Below, in pieces: positions 36,727 to 47,127 of a stretch of 64,000 nucleotides of DNA; positions within the stretch are counted from its first letter, which is position 1, and every line of letters starts with the position of its first letter. A program made the position numbers and the translations under genes. Under the pieces are notes generated by a model that had not been told where the DNA came from, did no database searches, and saw only the letters and a program-made list of their open reading frames with translations. The DNA comes from Sporothrix humicola (lineage: Eukaryota > Ascomycota > Sordariomycetes > Ophiostomatales > Ophiostomataceae): positions 54,839-118,838 of the forward strand of contig WNYE01000107.1 in assembly GCA_021396245.1 (NCBI GenBank), given 5' to 3'.

Positions 36727-38185
36727 TCCAGCACCAGTTGACACGTCGCCGTCCAAATCGGTCTTCTCGCACCATCGGTTTTTATTTCGGTCGTTTTCTT
36801 TGCTTTGTTGCTCGTCTCATCTGCATTCACATCTCATCTTTTTTTTGCCATTTTCACCCCATCGTCACATCGTCATCTATCGCCGGCTGACTGGCTGCCA
36901 TCTTCTTGAAGTTCCTTGCATTTACGGTCAACTTTTTTCGTTCCGTTTGATTTCCTTTCTACTCGTCGGCAGTTTACAACTCTTTCTGACATGTTGTCTT
37001 CATTTCGACTCCTCGCAAATTTTCCTTATGTTGCTATTTTCACGTTGCTCCTCCGCTATCTTGTCATTTTGAAGTTCCCAATTTCTTGCTATATTGTCTT
37101 TTTCACGTTGCTCCTCTACGATGTTCATCTTGTCATATTTTCCCGTTTCGTTTCCTTGTTTACATGATCCCCGTTGAGATGGGATGCTGAGGATGGCGGT
37201 GAGGCGGCGAAGTATATATATATTGTTGAGCAAGGTGGTCGGTGTCACGTCCGCTCAAGAGACTGATCATGATGAGTGGTTATTCTCGTTGACGATCTTT
37301 CAATCGATGATCCGAACGTAGCGGTTGAAGGCCAGTGCAGAAGGGTCATAATTTGTATTTCGGAAAAACATAACAGCCAACAAAAAAGAAGAAAAAAGCA
37401 TCATTATCAAATCATGAATGTACTATAATTTGATGTGTTCATCACACCCAATATACCACATTCAGAAACAACAGTCTAATCTGTGAATATCGTGATCTCT
37501 CCACTCAAGCCGATGCATGAATGAAAACAAGCAAAGCCGCAAGCGTGGGATTGTCTGGGCTGCAATCCTTCAGGGCTGAGTCCAGACCGTTCTACGCGTC
37601 TATTGATATCGATACTGCTGCCTTGAAAATGTGGCTGCCAAGGTACGTCGTGCATTTGAAGGATTGCTTCCAGTCGTGTTTGTTTTCTTTTTCTACTTGC
37701 ATTTTGCCCGAAATCGTTTTCCTTCAAAAAGTACCGACGGTCCAGAGCTGTTGAACGGCTTCAGCTCTTTGTTCTCCATTTCTTTGGCGCAGCCCGCCCT
37801 ACGCATATCTCCACCAATGTCACGTGTCTATTCCTCCGAGTCTTACGCCGCCAAGAGCGCATTTTGTCCGAGCGATCAACTAAAACCCGGGCTGCCAGTG
37901 AGCGCATTGACATATTAGGGGCATAAGTCGCGACACGCTTTTCCCATGCAGCCTCACAGAAAGTCTCGGCAATTCAACAAAAAATCCTGGCCGATAGATT
38001 GTGAGCACATCGTGCAGCTGGCCACCTAAACACTCAACCACGAGATCAGCCGCGTCGCTTTGCAGCTCACTCTGCCGTCCGATCATTGTATGCATGACAT
38101 CAGTTGCCATCTGCCACATCCTCGCGCCTGTCATTATCTCCATCGAAACCGACGTTACAAATCGCATCTGCGACCACGCCCACCC
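36727..38185. other. 1.5 kb intergenic region, pyrimidine-rich
   Basis: No supported gene. A T/C-rich zone follows the amidoligase stop, including a duplicated 17-mer described separately, then AT-rich sequence with TATATATATA near 37214 and AATATACC-type words. Confidence 0.5.
37037..37160 (+). repeat. Diverged 63 bp tandem duplication downstream of amidoligase
   Basis: The exact 17-mer TTTTCACGTTGCTCCTC occurs at 37037-37053 and 37100-37116. Each copy is followed by related C/T-rich sequence leading to CTTGTCAT-TTT. This gives a two-copy imperfect tandem unit of about 63 bp. Confidence 0.75.
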
Positions 38186-39783
38186 ATGCCTCGTCTGGGG
38201 TACAGCAAGTCGCGGACCGGCTGTCTGAAATGCCGGCAGCGGCGCGTAAAGGTACGCTACACCTGTCCTGTCATTCAATGGCCTGTGACTGTGTTCCGAA
38301 ACTCATGTCCCATATAGTGCGACGAGAAGCGGCCATGCAGTGCTTGCCAACGTCATGGCATCCCGTGTAGCCTTGTCACAAACGGCACATCGCCAACGGA
38401 AGATGGCTCGTCACGATCGCAGCCGCTTGCCATGTTTCCTGGGGCGGCGAGGAGTATCATGTCTGCCCCAGCAAGCAGCAGTGTAAGTTCACCTTGTGTC
38501 GTTTCGTCTCTACCTCGCAATATCTACTGACATCATCTGCTGCTTCGTAGCCAAGCCGGCCACGATCTATCAAACGGTCTGGATCGTCTTCGTCAAGGCC
38601 AACTGCATCACCAATCGCGGCAGCGGCGGCTATAATGACGTCAGGATCCGAGACGGCAATTTCCGGCTCAGACGCGGCCCGGTCAGTGTCTGATGCCGGC
38701 ACCGGGCAGTCGCCATTATCGGCGGTTGACACCAACATGGCGGGGCCGTCATCATCAAAATCCAGCCCCAGTATACCGCCAGACGGTGTGACGCCTCCAG
38801 ACAAGCATCATCTCTGGGCAACGGACATGGAACTGATGCATCACTATTCGACTGTGGCTTTCAAGACGATGCCGCGAGCCGAGGATGTCGGCCAGACTTG
38901 GCTGATAGAGGCCGTTCAAGCATCCTTTGACGACGACTATATACTACACCTCATCCTGGCGTTTTCTGCTTTCCATCTTGCCGATCTCCGGCCACAACGA
39001 CGACCATACTATCTGTATATCGCCGTGCACCACCAGGACCTGGGCATCAGTCGAATGCGCGCCGGCCTCTCGCGACTCAACGCCGAGAACTGCCATTCGC
39101 TGTTCATGGCAGGATCTTTGTTAGCCGTCACTACGTTCTCATCTCTCGCCGTCCATGCCAGCGACAAAGCGTATGAGAGGCCATTGCTGGACGACATTGT
39201 CGAGGTGTTTATTCTCATCAAGGGCATGGGCATCGTGCTCAATGTCTGGGAGAAGGAGATCCAGTGCGGTCCATTCCGAGAGCTTTTCCGTCTTACAAAG
39301 CCATCGACACCACCTCCCATATTCTGGCAAGACATGCGTGCACAGCTCGACTACCTGAGGAAACCCCTGTCTGGTCTTATACTGGACCAACCCGCCGTCC
39401 TCGACGTTGTCGACAGAGAGGTCCGCGAGCTCTATGATCTCACGACATCTTGTGTCCTTAAGTCAGCCGATCCTGAGCTGCGGCTCGTCATGGTCTGGCC
39501 CATCAATATCTCCGACCAATATCTGCAGTTGCTCAAGGAAAAAGTACCAGCCGCATTAGTCGTGCTTGGCTACTATTGCGTCGTTGTTGACAGGTCGGCT
39601 GTGCGCAACTGGTTCACCCGCAGCTGGGCCCGTGAGGCTCTCTACGCAATCAATTCGATTCTGCCGCCCTACTATACGGACCTCTTACGCTGGCCGTTCG
39701 ACCAGGTATCTGTCGCCACACCAGTTCTTCCGATGCCCGTCATCCCAGTTCCAGCACCCGCCATTCACCCGCCAAGGCCATAG
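38186..39783 (+). CDS. Zn2Cys6 transcription factor (sterol-regulator-like layout)
   Basis: Model join(38186..38251,38318..38482,38551..39783), 487 aa. Zinc cluster Cys13, Cys16, Cys23, Cys29, Cys32 and Cys39 (x5 spacing between the third and fourth Cys). Intron 1 falls directly before Cys23. The linker is Ser/Ala/Pro-rich. The C-terminal helical domain begins HHLWATDMELMHHYSTV and contains HLILAFSAFHLA, which matches the short fungal regulator class often annotated as sterol uptake control or C6 finger proteins (fungal_trans_2-like). The tail is Pro-rich. It is likely nuclear. It lies 0.8 kb upstream of an MFS transporter on the same strand, and regulator-transporter pairing is common in fungal drug or metabolite export loci, so local control of that transporter is plausible but not shown. 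Confidence 0.88.
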
Positions 39784-40584
39784 TGGCTGAAAGGGACAAA
39801 GCACAAGGCAGCCACTTAAAAGCGAGAGGGCAAAAGAAACGGACGGACTGACGGAGATTCCCGAGATCGGGCTGTGGCCTCCTTTTTTTCCCAGTGCTTC
39901 TCGACTTCTCGAACGTTTCTGGGTGGATGGGTGGGTAGTGGGGAATGAGATACCCTGCTAAAAATGCATGGCAGCGGCTTTATTTAGATGGCACTTCTTT
40001 TTTTTTTTGCTTCTTTTTTTTCTGCCAATCCACATCAGAGACCATTAAATTAAGCTTTCTTCCTTCTTTCACACCACGACATTCAAGACACATGGGAGTT
40101 CGATGGGTACCGTCGTACTTTCCAGGGTGGTGTCGTGCCCCAGAGCTACCTGATTTGTGGGCTGCAGGGCCGCTGCAGCTAGCCCGCTTCAGCGGATTTC
40201 ATCTGCGAGAGCGAGAGCGAGAGCGAAGCCGCCACGAGGGGTCAACCAACAACTAATTCACGGAGCAGCCAAACCACAACACGCGACCTGGTAACGGGGG
40301 ATAGCTGTCGTTCGTCTCCAATCTCCATTGGCACGGCTTGTCTACGAACCCGACAGCCCGTTTTGCGGGAAAGGAAATAAACAGAAAAGGGGGATGATCT
40401 ATGCTGTTTTTAAAGTGCTTGTATCTGCTTGAAATCTATTTCTATTTTTGTTTCGTTGGCTAAAGCTTTCTCGTTTTAATTCTATTTCTTATTTTGCTTC
40501 CTATCTTTTTGACTCCGTCACTCTGTTTCGCTTCTGCCTAGCATAAACTGCATTGCTTGCGAGTAATATGGTTCGTCGACAAAC
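39784..40584. other. Intergenic region with GAGAGC repeat
   Basis: 801 bp without a supported gene. Contains T runs near 39990-40020, a short (GAGAGC)n-like repeat at about 40208-40232 and a long pyrimidine-rich leader (40400-40584) before the transporter ATG. Confidence 0.5.
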
Positions 40585-42387
40585 ATGAGTGCAGGTCAGC
40601 AAGCGGACGAACAATCCGCCATTGTCGTCACCGCGTCGAACAACGAAACGACAAACGCCTCGATAAACGCCGTTGTTGAGCCGAAGTCAGCCTCGCCGCA
40701 TGAACAAGACGTTGACAACAACGGCGATGGCAGAGAGGATGTGAACTCCAAAGAGGATGAGAAGGCCGACGGCAAGGAAGACGAAAAAGAAGACGACGCG
40801 GCTGCTGACAGCGACGTGAAGAACGATGTCACTGGCGATGACGACGATCCTTATGCCGTGTCGTGGGGAGATCGACCGGAGGACAACCCAATGAACTGGA
40901 CCATGGGCAAGAAGTGGCGCCTCATCGGCACTCTATCTGTCCTAAGCTTGTTAACGTGAGTTGGCCGAAGGCCCTCATACTATCCTCTGGACATCTGCTA
41001 ACCCGCCTCTGTTCAGGCCTCTCGCCTCGTCCATGATGGCTCCGGCCGTGCCCGACATTCTTCAGCAGTTCGACGTCCACAACAACCAGTACGGCACTTT
41101 TTGTGTGTCTGTGTTTGTCCTCGGCTTTGCTTTTGGACCTCTGATCATTGCACCACTCAGTGAGCTCTACGGCCGGACCATCGTCTACCATGTGTGCAAC
41201 TCGCTCTTTGTCGTCTTCACCGTTGGCTGTGCCCTCTCCAACTCCATCGGCATGCTCGTCGCCTTCCGGTTCTTGGCTGGTTTTGCAGGTGTCTCCGTCA
41301 TTACCATTGGCGGTGGCAGCATTGCCGATATGGTTCCTCCCGAGCAACGAGGTCGGTCCATGGCAGCCTGGTCCATCGGTCCGCTGATTGGCCCCGTCAT
41401 TGGTCCAGTCTGTGCTGGTTTTCTCGTCGAAGCCAAGGGTTGGCGCTGGGTGTTTTGGGTCATTGCTATTGCGGTAAGTCAAAGTTGGAGTGTAAGACAT
41501 TTTCCAAGGCGAGCAAAGTGACTAACATAATCTTGCACCAGGCCGGCGCAGTTACTCTTGTGTCGTTCTTTGTCTTCCGCGAAACGTACGCTCCCGTCCT
41601 GCTCGAACGCAAGGCCGCAAAATTGCGCAAAGAAACTGGCGACAGCAACTACTACTCCAAGCTCCGCATCAATGGCACTCGCAGCCAAGTCATCACCGGC
41701 TCTATGCTTCAGCCTATCCGCCTTCTTTTGACCGAACCCATCGTTACCTGTCTCTGCGTCTACATTGCCATCATCTACGGCGTTCTCTACATTCTCTTCA
41801 CTACGTTCACCTTTGTCTTTGAGGAAACTTACGGCTTCAGTGCTCGCGGAGCTGGTTTGTCATTCATTGCCGGCGGTATCGGCAACTTGCTGGGCCTCGT
41901 CTTTGCCTCGGCCATCTCCGACCGTATTGTCCAGCGCCGCAAAGCATCTGGTTCACCTCCTGTTCCCGAAGACCGCCTCAGCCTGATTCTCACTGGCCCC
42001 TCTGCCCTCATGCTTCCAGCTGGCCTTATCCTCTATGGCTGGACCGCCGAAAAGCACGTCCACTGGATCGTCCCCATGATTGGCACTTCTATCATGGGCT
42101 TTGGTATGATGGGTGTCTTCATGTCCGCCCAGATCTACCTTGTCGACGCTTTCACTCGCCACGCCGCCTCAGTCACTGCAGCCAATGCCGTTCTTCGCAG
42201 TATCCTAGGAGCTGTTCTTCCGCTGTGTGGCCTCAACCTGTACAACAAGCTCGGTGTAGGGTGGGGAAACACTTTACTCGCCGGCATTGAGCTTCTTCTT
42301 GCCCCAGTTCCGTGGATATTGGCCGTCCGTGGTGCCCAGATCCGGAACTGGAAGTCTAATAAAACCAAGCAAGAAGTGGTGGCATAG
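40585..42387 (+). CDS. MFS transporter, DHA1 family (drug/polyamine:H+ antiporter type)
   Basis: Model join(40585..40955,41017..41473,41542..42387), 557 aa. The N-terminal cytosolic region (about 100 residues) is highly acidic with EDE/KED repeats, then WGDRPEDNPMNWTMGKKW, the standard entry to fungal DHA1 transporters. Twelve hydrophobic segments follow. Recognisable motifs: GPLIIAPLSELYGR (motif A region), RFLAGFAG, GRSMAAWSIGPLIGPVIGP (motif C antiporter signature), and RRKAS in the cytosolic loop. Fungal members export drugs, polyamines or metabolites at the plasma membrane in exchange for protons; the substrate cannot be read here. Both introns keep frame. The neighbouring Zn2Cys6 gene upstream on the same strand is a candidate regulator. 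Confidence 0.9.
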
Positions 42388-42761
42388 TTATATAGGTTAT
42401 TATCCAGCATCATTTGCATTATCAGCATAAAAGCGCCCGGTTCCTTCCTTTACCTTACTTTTGTTTTCATTCAGTCATTCTTTTTCTTTTCTTTAGTTAA
42501 TCTTTAATCATATATCCCTCTCTCATTGTACTACACATACAGCCCTTCCCCCAATCATTTTCACAGAATTTGGCTAAATGAATGACATAAAAACAGTTAG
42601 TTTGTCTTTGAAAAAATGTATTGTATTTTGAAAAGAAAGCAAGTGGAAAAAAAATTGATTGAAATCTACGGAGGACAGAAAGTAACTACTGAAGCTACGA
42701 ACTACTACATCGACAACCTACATTTCCACTGCTGCAGTAATTGTCTTTCTAGACCGGGTTG

Positions 42762-42845
42762 TTAACGGTCACGGAACGGCGACGGTCTGGGCGGATGCTT
42801 GGGTGGGGCCGATGTCGACGGCGTAGGCTTGCATTGGTCGGACAT
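42762..42845 (-). CDS. Possible 27-residue proline-rich small ORF
   Basis: A minus-strand frame starting MSDQCKPTP and ending FRDR with TAA, rich in Pro, Ser and charged residues, GC-rich (about 60 percent) in otherwise AT-rich surroundings. The local composition jump is the only evidence. It might be an exon or chance. No family recognised. Confidence 0.2.
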   Translation of the reverse strand: MSDQCKPTPSTSAPPKHPPRPSPFRDR

Positions 42846-43604
42846 GATCGGTTATTGTTGGACTGTTGACTTTGTGAAAATGGCTTCTGAAGGGCGCGGC
42901 GTTTGAGACCCAAAATTTTTTAAAAAATTAAGGAAACTATTCTGTAACACACAGAAAGACAATTTGTATTTATACTTTTTCTGTGTCCTTTTGTCGCTAC
43001 ACACATTTATTAGCCGGTAAACTCAGCTCTGCCACAGTTGTCACTTTCATAACCAGAGTGCCTTTATCATTGCCTCAGTTGTAGGCATGCATCGGAAGCT
43101 ACTTGCATCATTTCTAAGGTCATGTGCGCTGTGTGGAGCGCCTCCCTCATAGTTAACGCAAGTTGCCATTTTGATCTAATGCAGTGGACTTACTGTTTTG
43201 TGTCGTCACTCTTAGTATGGGAAGCTGGAGCTGGCTGATTTCAACTTGCATCATGTCTTCAATATATCGAGGAAGCGTGTATCACCCAGGGTAGAACCGA
43301 ATACCACAAAGTAAGACAGCTGCAAGGTTGCTGGTAGCTGTGTTCATTAAGCTGCATTCGTAGAACGGCAGTTTTAATTAGCTGAGACATTACGACGAGG
43401 CCTTGTTGCTTAACAAACTCGTTCATCCCAAGGTAAGTATCGTGATGTGGCACACGTATACATCTTGTCACCACAGTACGAGCCTCACTTCCTTCCCATT
43501 ATTATCATGACTTGTCAATGAAGCATAACTGGTCATCGTGAAAAATTATGTGTCCCAGAAAAGTATAAATTGAGCGTCATTCTCCCCCAAAATCCATAAC
43601 TCGA

Positions 43605-43952
43605 ATGTGTTTCCTCAACCACAACAATCACTCAGCTACCAAACAGCATTCAACAACCACACAAAAACCTAAACAACCACTCTCGCAACACCAGCAATAC
43701 ACACCGCGTCCAAAATCTACAGGTAAGAGCTGCTTCCTACCCTTCAAGAAGGACACAATGCCGGAAGACATCTGGAAGAAGGAAAAGCTTCCTCAGCTTT
43801 ATCCCCGATATTTCGTCCCCCAGTACAGCGTTGACCCCTATCCCGTTCCGGGGCCACTCCCCTACCCCGAAGTTACCCACCTTCCCGGACCACCAGCGTC
43901 CTATTTTAGTGATTTGGCTAACCTTTCTAGCAACCGCGACAAAAAAACTTGA
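43605..43952 (+). CDS. Small Pro/Gln-rich hypothetical protein
   Basis: An uninterrupted 115-codon frame. The N-terminal half is Gln/His/Thr-rich and low complexity. The second half is Pro/Tyr-rich (LPQLYPRYFVPQYSVDPYP and PLPYPEVTHLPGPP), which looks protein-like rather than random. A TATAAA box lies at 43563-43568, about 40 bp before the ATG. A GTAAGA donor-like site at 43723 raises the possibility of a short intron. No signal peptide, no cysteine pattern and no known domain. It is bounded by AT-rich sequence. Confidence 0.35.
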   Translation: MCFLNHNNHSATKQHSTTTQKPKQPLSQHQQYTPRPKSTGKSCFLPFKKDTMPEDIWKKEKLPQLYPRYFVPQYSVDPYPVPGPLPYPEVTHLPGPPASYFSDLANLSSNRDKKT

Positions 43953-44405
43953 ACGCCACAAAACACATCGTGTGCACCGTACTTTTTACAAGTCGAACAC
44001 AGAACCAACGCAGCGATGAATTGCATTGCTTCATTCTGCTCTATCTTCTATTACTGCTGCTGCCCGGAGAAATAGATAGCAGCTCAGCTATCATTTTCTT
44101 TGGAAAGTGAGTAAAGAAGGATGGAGTGGTAGCACTGAGGAAAGAATGGGGTAGCTTGGGATGCGCCGTTGAGTTTACGCGGGATTATGGAACACTTTGC
44201 ATGAGCAATGATTTTGTCGCTTTTTGTTTAACTTTGAAAACATGAAAGCCCAGAAAAAAACGCAGAAAAACACAAAAAAAAAAAAAGGGAAAAGGAAAAA
44301 CTCAGAACAGAAAAAGCGAAAAAAGAAAACGACAAAAAACAACAAAAAAAAAAAGAACTACAAAACAGCACAAGTGTTGATTTTCTTAGATAGCGCAGTA
44401 GGTAG

Positions 44406-44434
44406 AAAAAAAAAAAAAAAAAAAAAAAAAAAAA
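44406..44434. repeat. A29 homopolymer
   Basis: Twenty-nine consecutive A residues at the right end of a 200 bp A-rich stretch. A length error in assembly is possible here. Confidence 0.9.
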
Positions 44435-44553
44435 CAAGCGGTCCCTTTGCAAATCCAGTGATACCCAGTGCTCAATGATGATAAAATTTCCTGTGCCCAA
44501 TAACCATTTCCAGATTCCTCCATCTATTTATAGGCCCACCATATCCATTCGGC

Positions 44554-45530
44554 TCACACTGACCGAGTCGGACGCAGGCCGCGAAGCTCATGTGACATGA
44601 CGCCGCTCTCAAGACCTCCATGAACCCAATGATTCTCTGTGTTCACAGCGGAAGACGCTGCCATGTTCTGCTCTTTGAGGATTAGGTCATCTTGGGAGAG
44701 GGCAGACCGTGGGATGACGCCAGTGCTTAGGAAGCCAGCAATGACGCAGATCACGGCCACGGCCAGCTGCATAAAGAACAAAAGGATGAGGCGTGTTGCA
44801 AAGCTGCCCATGACGGGATCTAAACTTGGCACGCGCAAGAACGCATAAGTGGTGTTGTATGCCAGACGGACCAGCTGGAAGGGCATGGCGGCCACTGCAC
44901 CGAACAGGAGGACCTGTGCATTGCGGAAGTTGGGGTGGTTCGGCACGGTGACTAGGCGCTGCCACGTCGGCCAGAGCCAGCAGCAAATGGTGAACATGAC
45001 AAAGAGCATGAGGCAGTTGCCAATCTGGTTGAGGTTGTTGTTGATAACGCCAGACTCGGTCGTGGCACTTGGAGCTCCGCCATAAGTAGCAACGGCAATA
45101 CCGCCCGTGTTGGCAAGGTGTGTCACGCCGAGGATGATTTTCTCCGTCCGGCTCCGCGGTGGCAATGGGAGGAGCATATTTCTGGCCATGTGTTAGTCAA
45201 TGGACAAGATAGTAGGGGGAAAGATTTGGCATACGCTTCGTAGACAAGGCCGATGATGGTGAGAGACAGACACGCCAGCCCGCCGGCGTTGGTCATGATG
45301 ACGACCTCATTGTATGTCTCTGGCTCATGTCGATTGACGATTTGATAGATATCGGCAGCAAATCTAAGTGCAAAATATGACAGGAAGATGGGCCAGCACA
45401 CCATTCCCGTCTTGCCGTGCTTCCAAGTAATCCATATTGTAGGAACAAAAAGAATTGAGTAGATGACGAGGTCTGCAATCGTGAGGTTGATGACCTGCGT
45501 CGATGGTGGAAGGAGCGTATATGTGGACAT
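44554..45530 (-). CDS. Seven-helix fungal membrane protein (DUF7702-like), paralog 1
   Basis: Model complement(join(44554..45181,45235..45530)), 307 aa. Seven hydrophobic segments: one starts at ADLVIYSILFVPTIWITW, directly followed by the family signature KHGKTGMVCWPIFLSYFALR, then about six more up to LILLFFMQLAVAVICVIAGFL. The C-terminal 45 residues are polar and cytosolic or extracellular. The family is fungal-specific, of unknown function, and has the helix count of a receptor or small transporter. The intron lies after the motif LVYEA, in phase 2, the same place as in the paralog at 60372-61315 (ILHEA). An in-frame upstream ATG exists at 45614; MSTYT at 45530 is preferred as the first membrane-protein-like start. 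There is no functional clue beyond location near the accessory gene group. Confidence 0.8.
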
Positions 45531-46064
45531 GATGTATGGAACAGTAAAACAGGCTGGGGTATAAAAACGAAGAAGTGAATGTGTTGATGGGAGTGGGCTG
45601 GTCGATGCTATCAATGTGATCTGGGGAAAGAGGACGACGTCACTTTATTTATTCCTATTCATGGCCATCTCAAAGGGATCACGGACTCCGTACTATCGCC
45701 AAAGTAGTTTTAGCTAGGCAGACATTTTTTTAGCCCATTATTGATTTTGCCAACCCAAAATAAGACAAAACTGGAGAGCATACGAAAGAAGGTAGAAAAA
45801 GCGCCGAATCTGGCCGCCTTAGCTTCAAGGCGTTGGGTAGATCTCTGCCCTTTCGTGATAAGATAAAACAAACACAGCCTGCCAGAACCTTTATGGCATT
45901 TTCCATTGTGTTTTTGGTGCTCGTCAGCGGATGTTTCCGTCTGGGTTTTGACTCAGAAGCTCAAAATTTCACGATAGGGCATGTTTTAAGTTTTGACGTC
46001 GAGAGCGACGGCGAGACCGAGACCGAGAGCGACTTTGACTGTTGAGTGGATGCCCACTAAAATG

Positions 46065-46098
46065 CACTAAAAGTAGCTGCCGCTTAGCGGATTTAGTG
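46065..46098. repeat. Nested inverted repeat (hairpin)
   Basis: CACTAAA, eight-nt spacer, CCGCT-T-AGCGG, one nt, TTTAGTG. Both inner and outer arms pair perfectly. A second CACTAAA copy lies just upstream (about 46055-46061). Could be a MITE terminal remnant or a binding dyad. Confidence 0.6.
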
Positions 46099-46841
46099 GT
46101 TTTGGTTCGTTTTGGTGCCTTGTTGTGGAGAAACAGGGCTGCGGTTCCTGAGCGAACACGGCAAAGGATTTTAGGCGGGTCCCCACCACCGTACACCACC
46201 ACTACGATCCGGCACTTGCCCTGAAAATGCACCAATTGGCGCCGTGACGAGAAACAAATCGTAGATCTGCATCGATCGCCAACCGTTGGACCAAAAGAGA
46301 CGGAGGAGCCAAAAAAGGGGGTGCCCTGTTCTTGAAACGACAGCGACATGACAATAGCATAGCAGACTGTCGTATCAGGCAGCAAAATAGATAAAAGAGG
46401 AAATAAACGAGATGGCCAATGACGATGGCGAAGAAAGAACAATGTCGCCAAGTAAGACAGATGCATCGGTTGCGCGGAGTAAATCATGACCCGGTTTTGT
46501 TATTTCTGTTATTCTGCATCTTTGGGTACTGTGGATTCCTTCCAGAAGATCGACGGGAGGGGAAGCATCAAATCAACGTCGTTCTATTTGTCCTGTTCTT
46601 TTCAGAGAGATCTTCACCCGCCCAGCCGGCTCGGACTCCAACGACATCCCGAGAGTCTTTTACACTGCATACGCGTGCAATATAAACAACGAGTACGAAT
46701 ACGGCCGTGCATGAGGGGTGTTTTGGGGCCTGTTCGTCAGAGACAGTGAGGATCTTAAATAAAGAGGATAAAGTGCTCGTTGTTCTTTTCATCCGCAGAG
46801 AACAATCGTCCATTGTTTTCCAAACTCACCTTGTAACTTAG

Positions 46842-46850
46842 TCTGACGTC
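46842..46850 (-). promoter_or_regulatory. GACGTCAGA element in P450 promoter
   Basis: CRE-like half-site word (reads TCTGACGTC on the plus strand) 278 bp upstream of the P450 start. The same nine bases occur in two other promoters of this gene group. Confidence 0.35.
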
Positions 46851-47127
46851 TGAATCAACACTACAGTTTTGGTTCATTGTCATATTTTTGTCCATTTTCA
46901 TATTCCCGCTTTCTGGTTGGCTCGCCCTATTTGTTTCCTTCTGACAATCGAGATCGTTCTCACCTTGAGCCTGTTCCTCATTTCTCACAATTTTGCTCAT
47001 CTCGCCTTCCCTTTTCACCTTGAAACAGAGACTCACCTTACGGCCATTTAGGCATTTAAGTGTCGACAAACTCCCTCTCGCGTCTTGGCAATTGACCACA
47101 ATTTCCAACACAACAGTTACTTTCAGC

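Larger units (their letters stand above)
42388..44553. other. 2.2 kb AT-rich intergenic region
   Basis: Apart from the two small-ORF candidates listed separately, nothing is supported. AT-rich with several poly(A)-like words after the transporter, and an A-rich, lysine-coding low-complexity stretch from about 44224 to 44434. Confidence 0.5.
45531..47127. other. 1.6 kb intergenic region upstream of P450
   Basis: No supported gene. It has a nested inverted repeat at 46065-46098 (listed separately), a degenerate GAGACC/GAGAGC repeat near 46001-46030, and TCTGACGTC at 46842-46850 about 280 bp before the P450 start. The frame at 45969-46487 on the minus strand is translated repeat and is not credible. 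Confidence 0.5.

Noticed and set aside
44228..44500. Phe-rich minus-strand and Lys-rich plus-strand frames
   Set aside because: Direct translation of an A-rich/T-rich tract.
45969..46487. Minus-strand 172-codon frame with an SR-rich end
   Set aside because: The SR repeats come from a GAGACC/GAGAGC simple repeat, and the rest has no motif and covers a hairpin.
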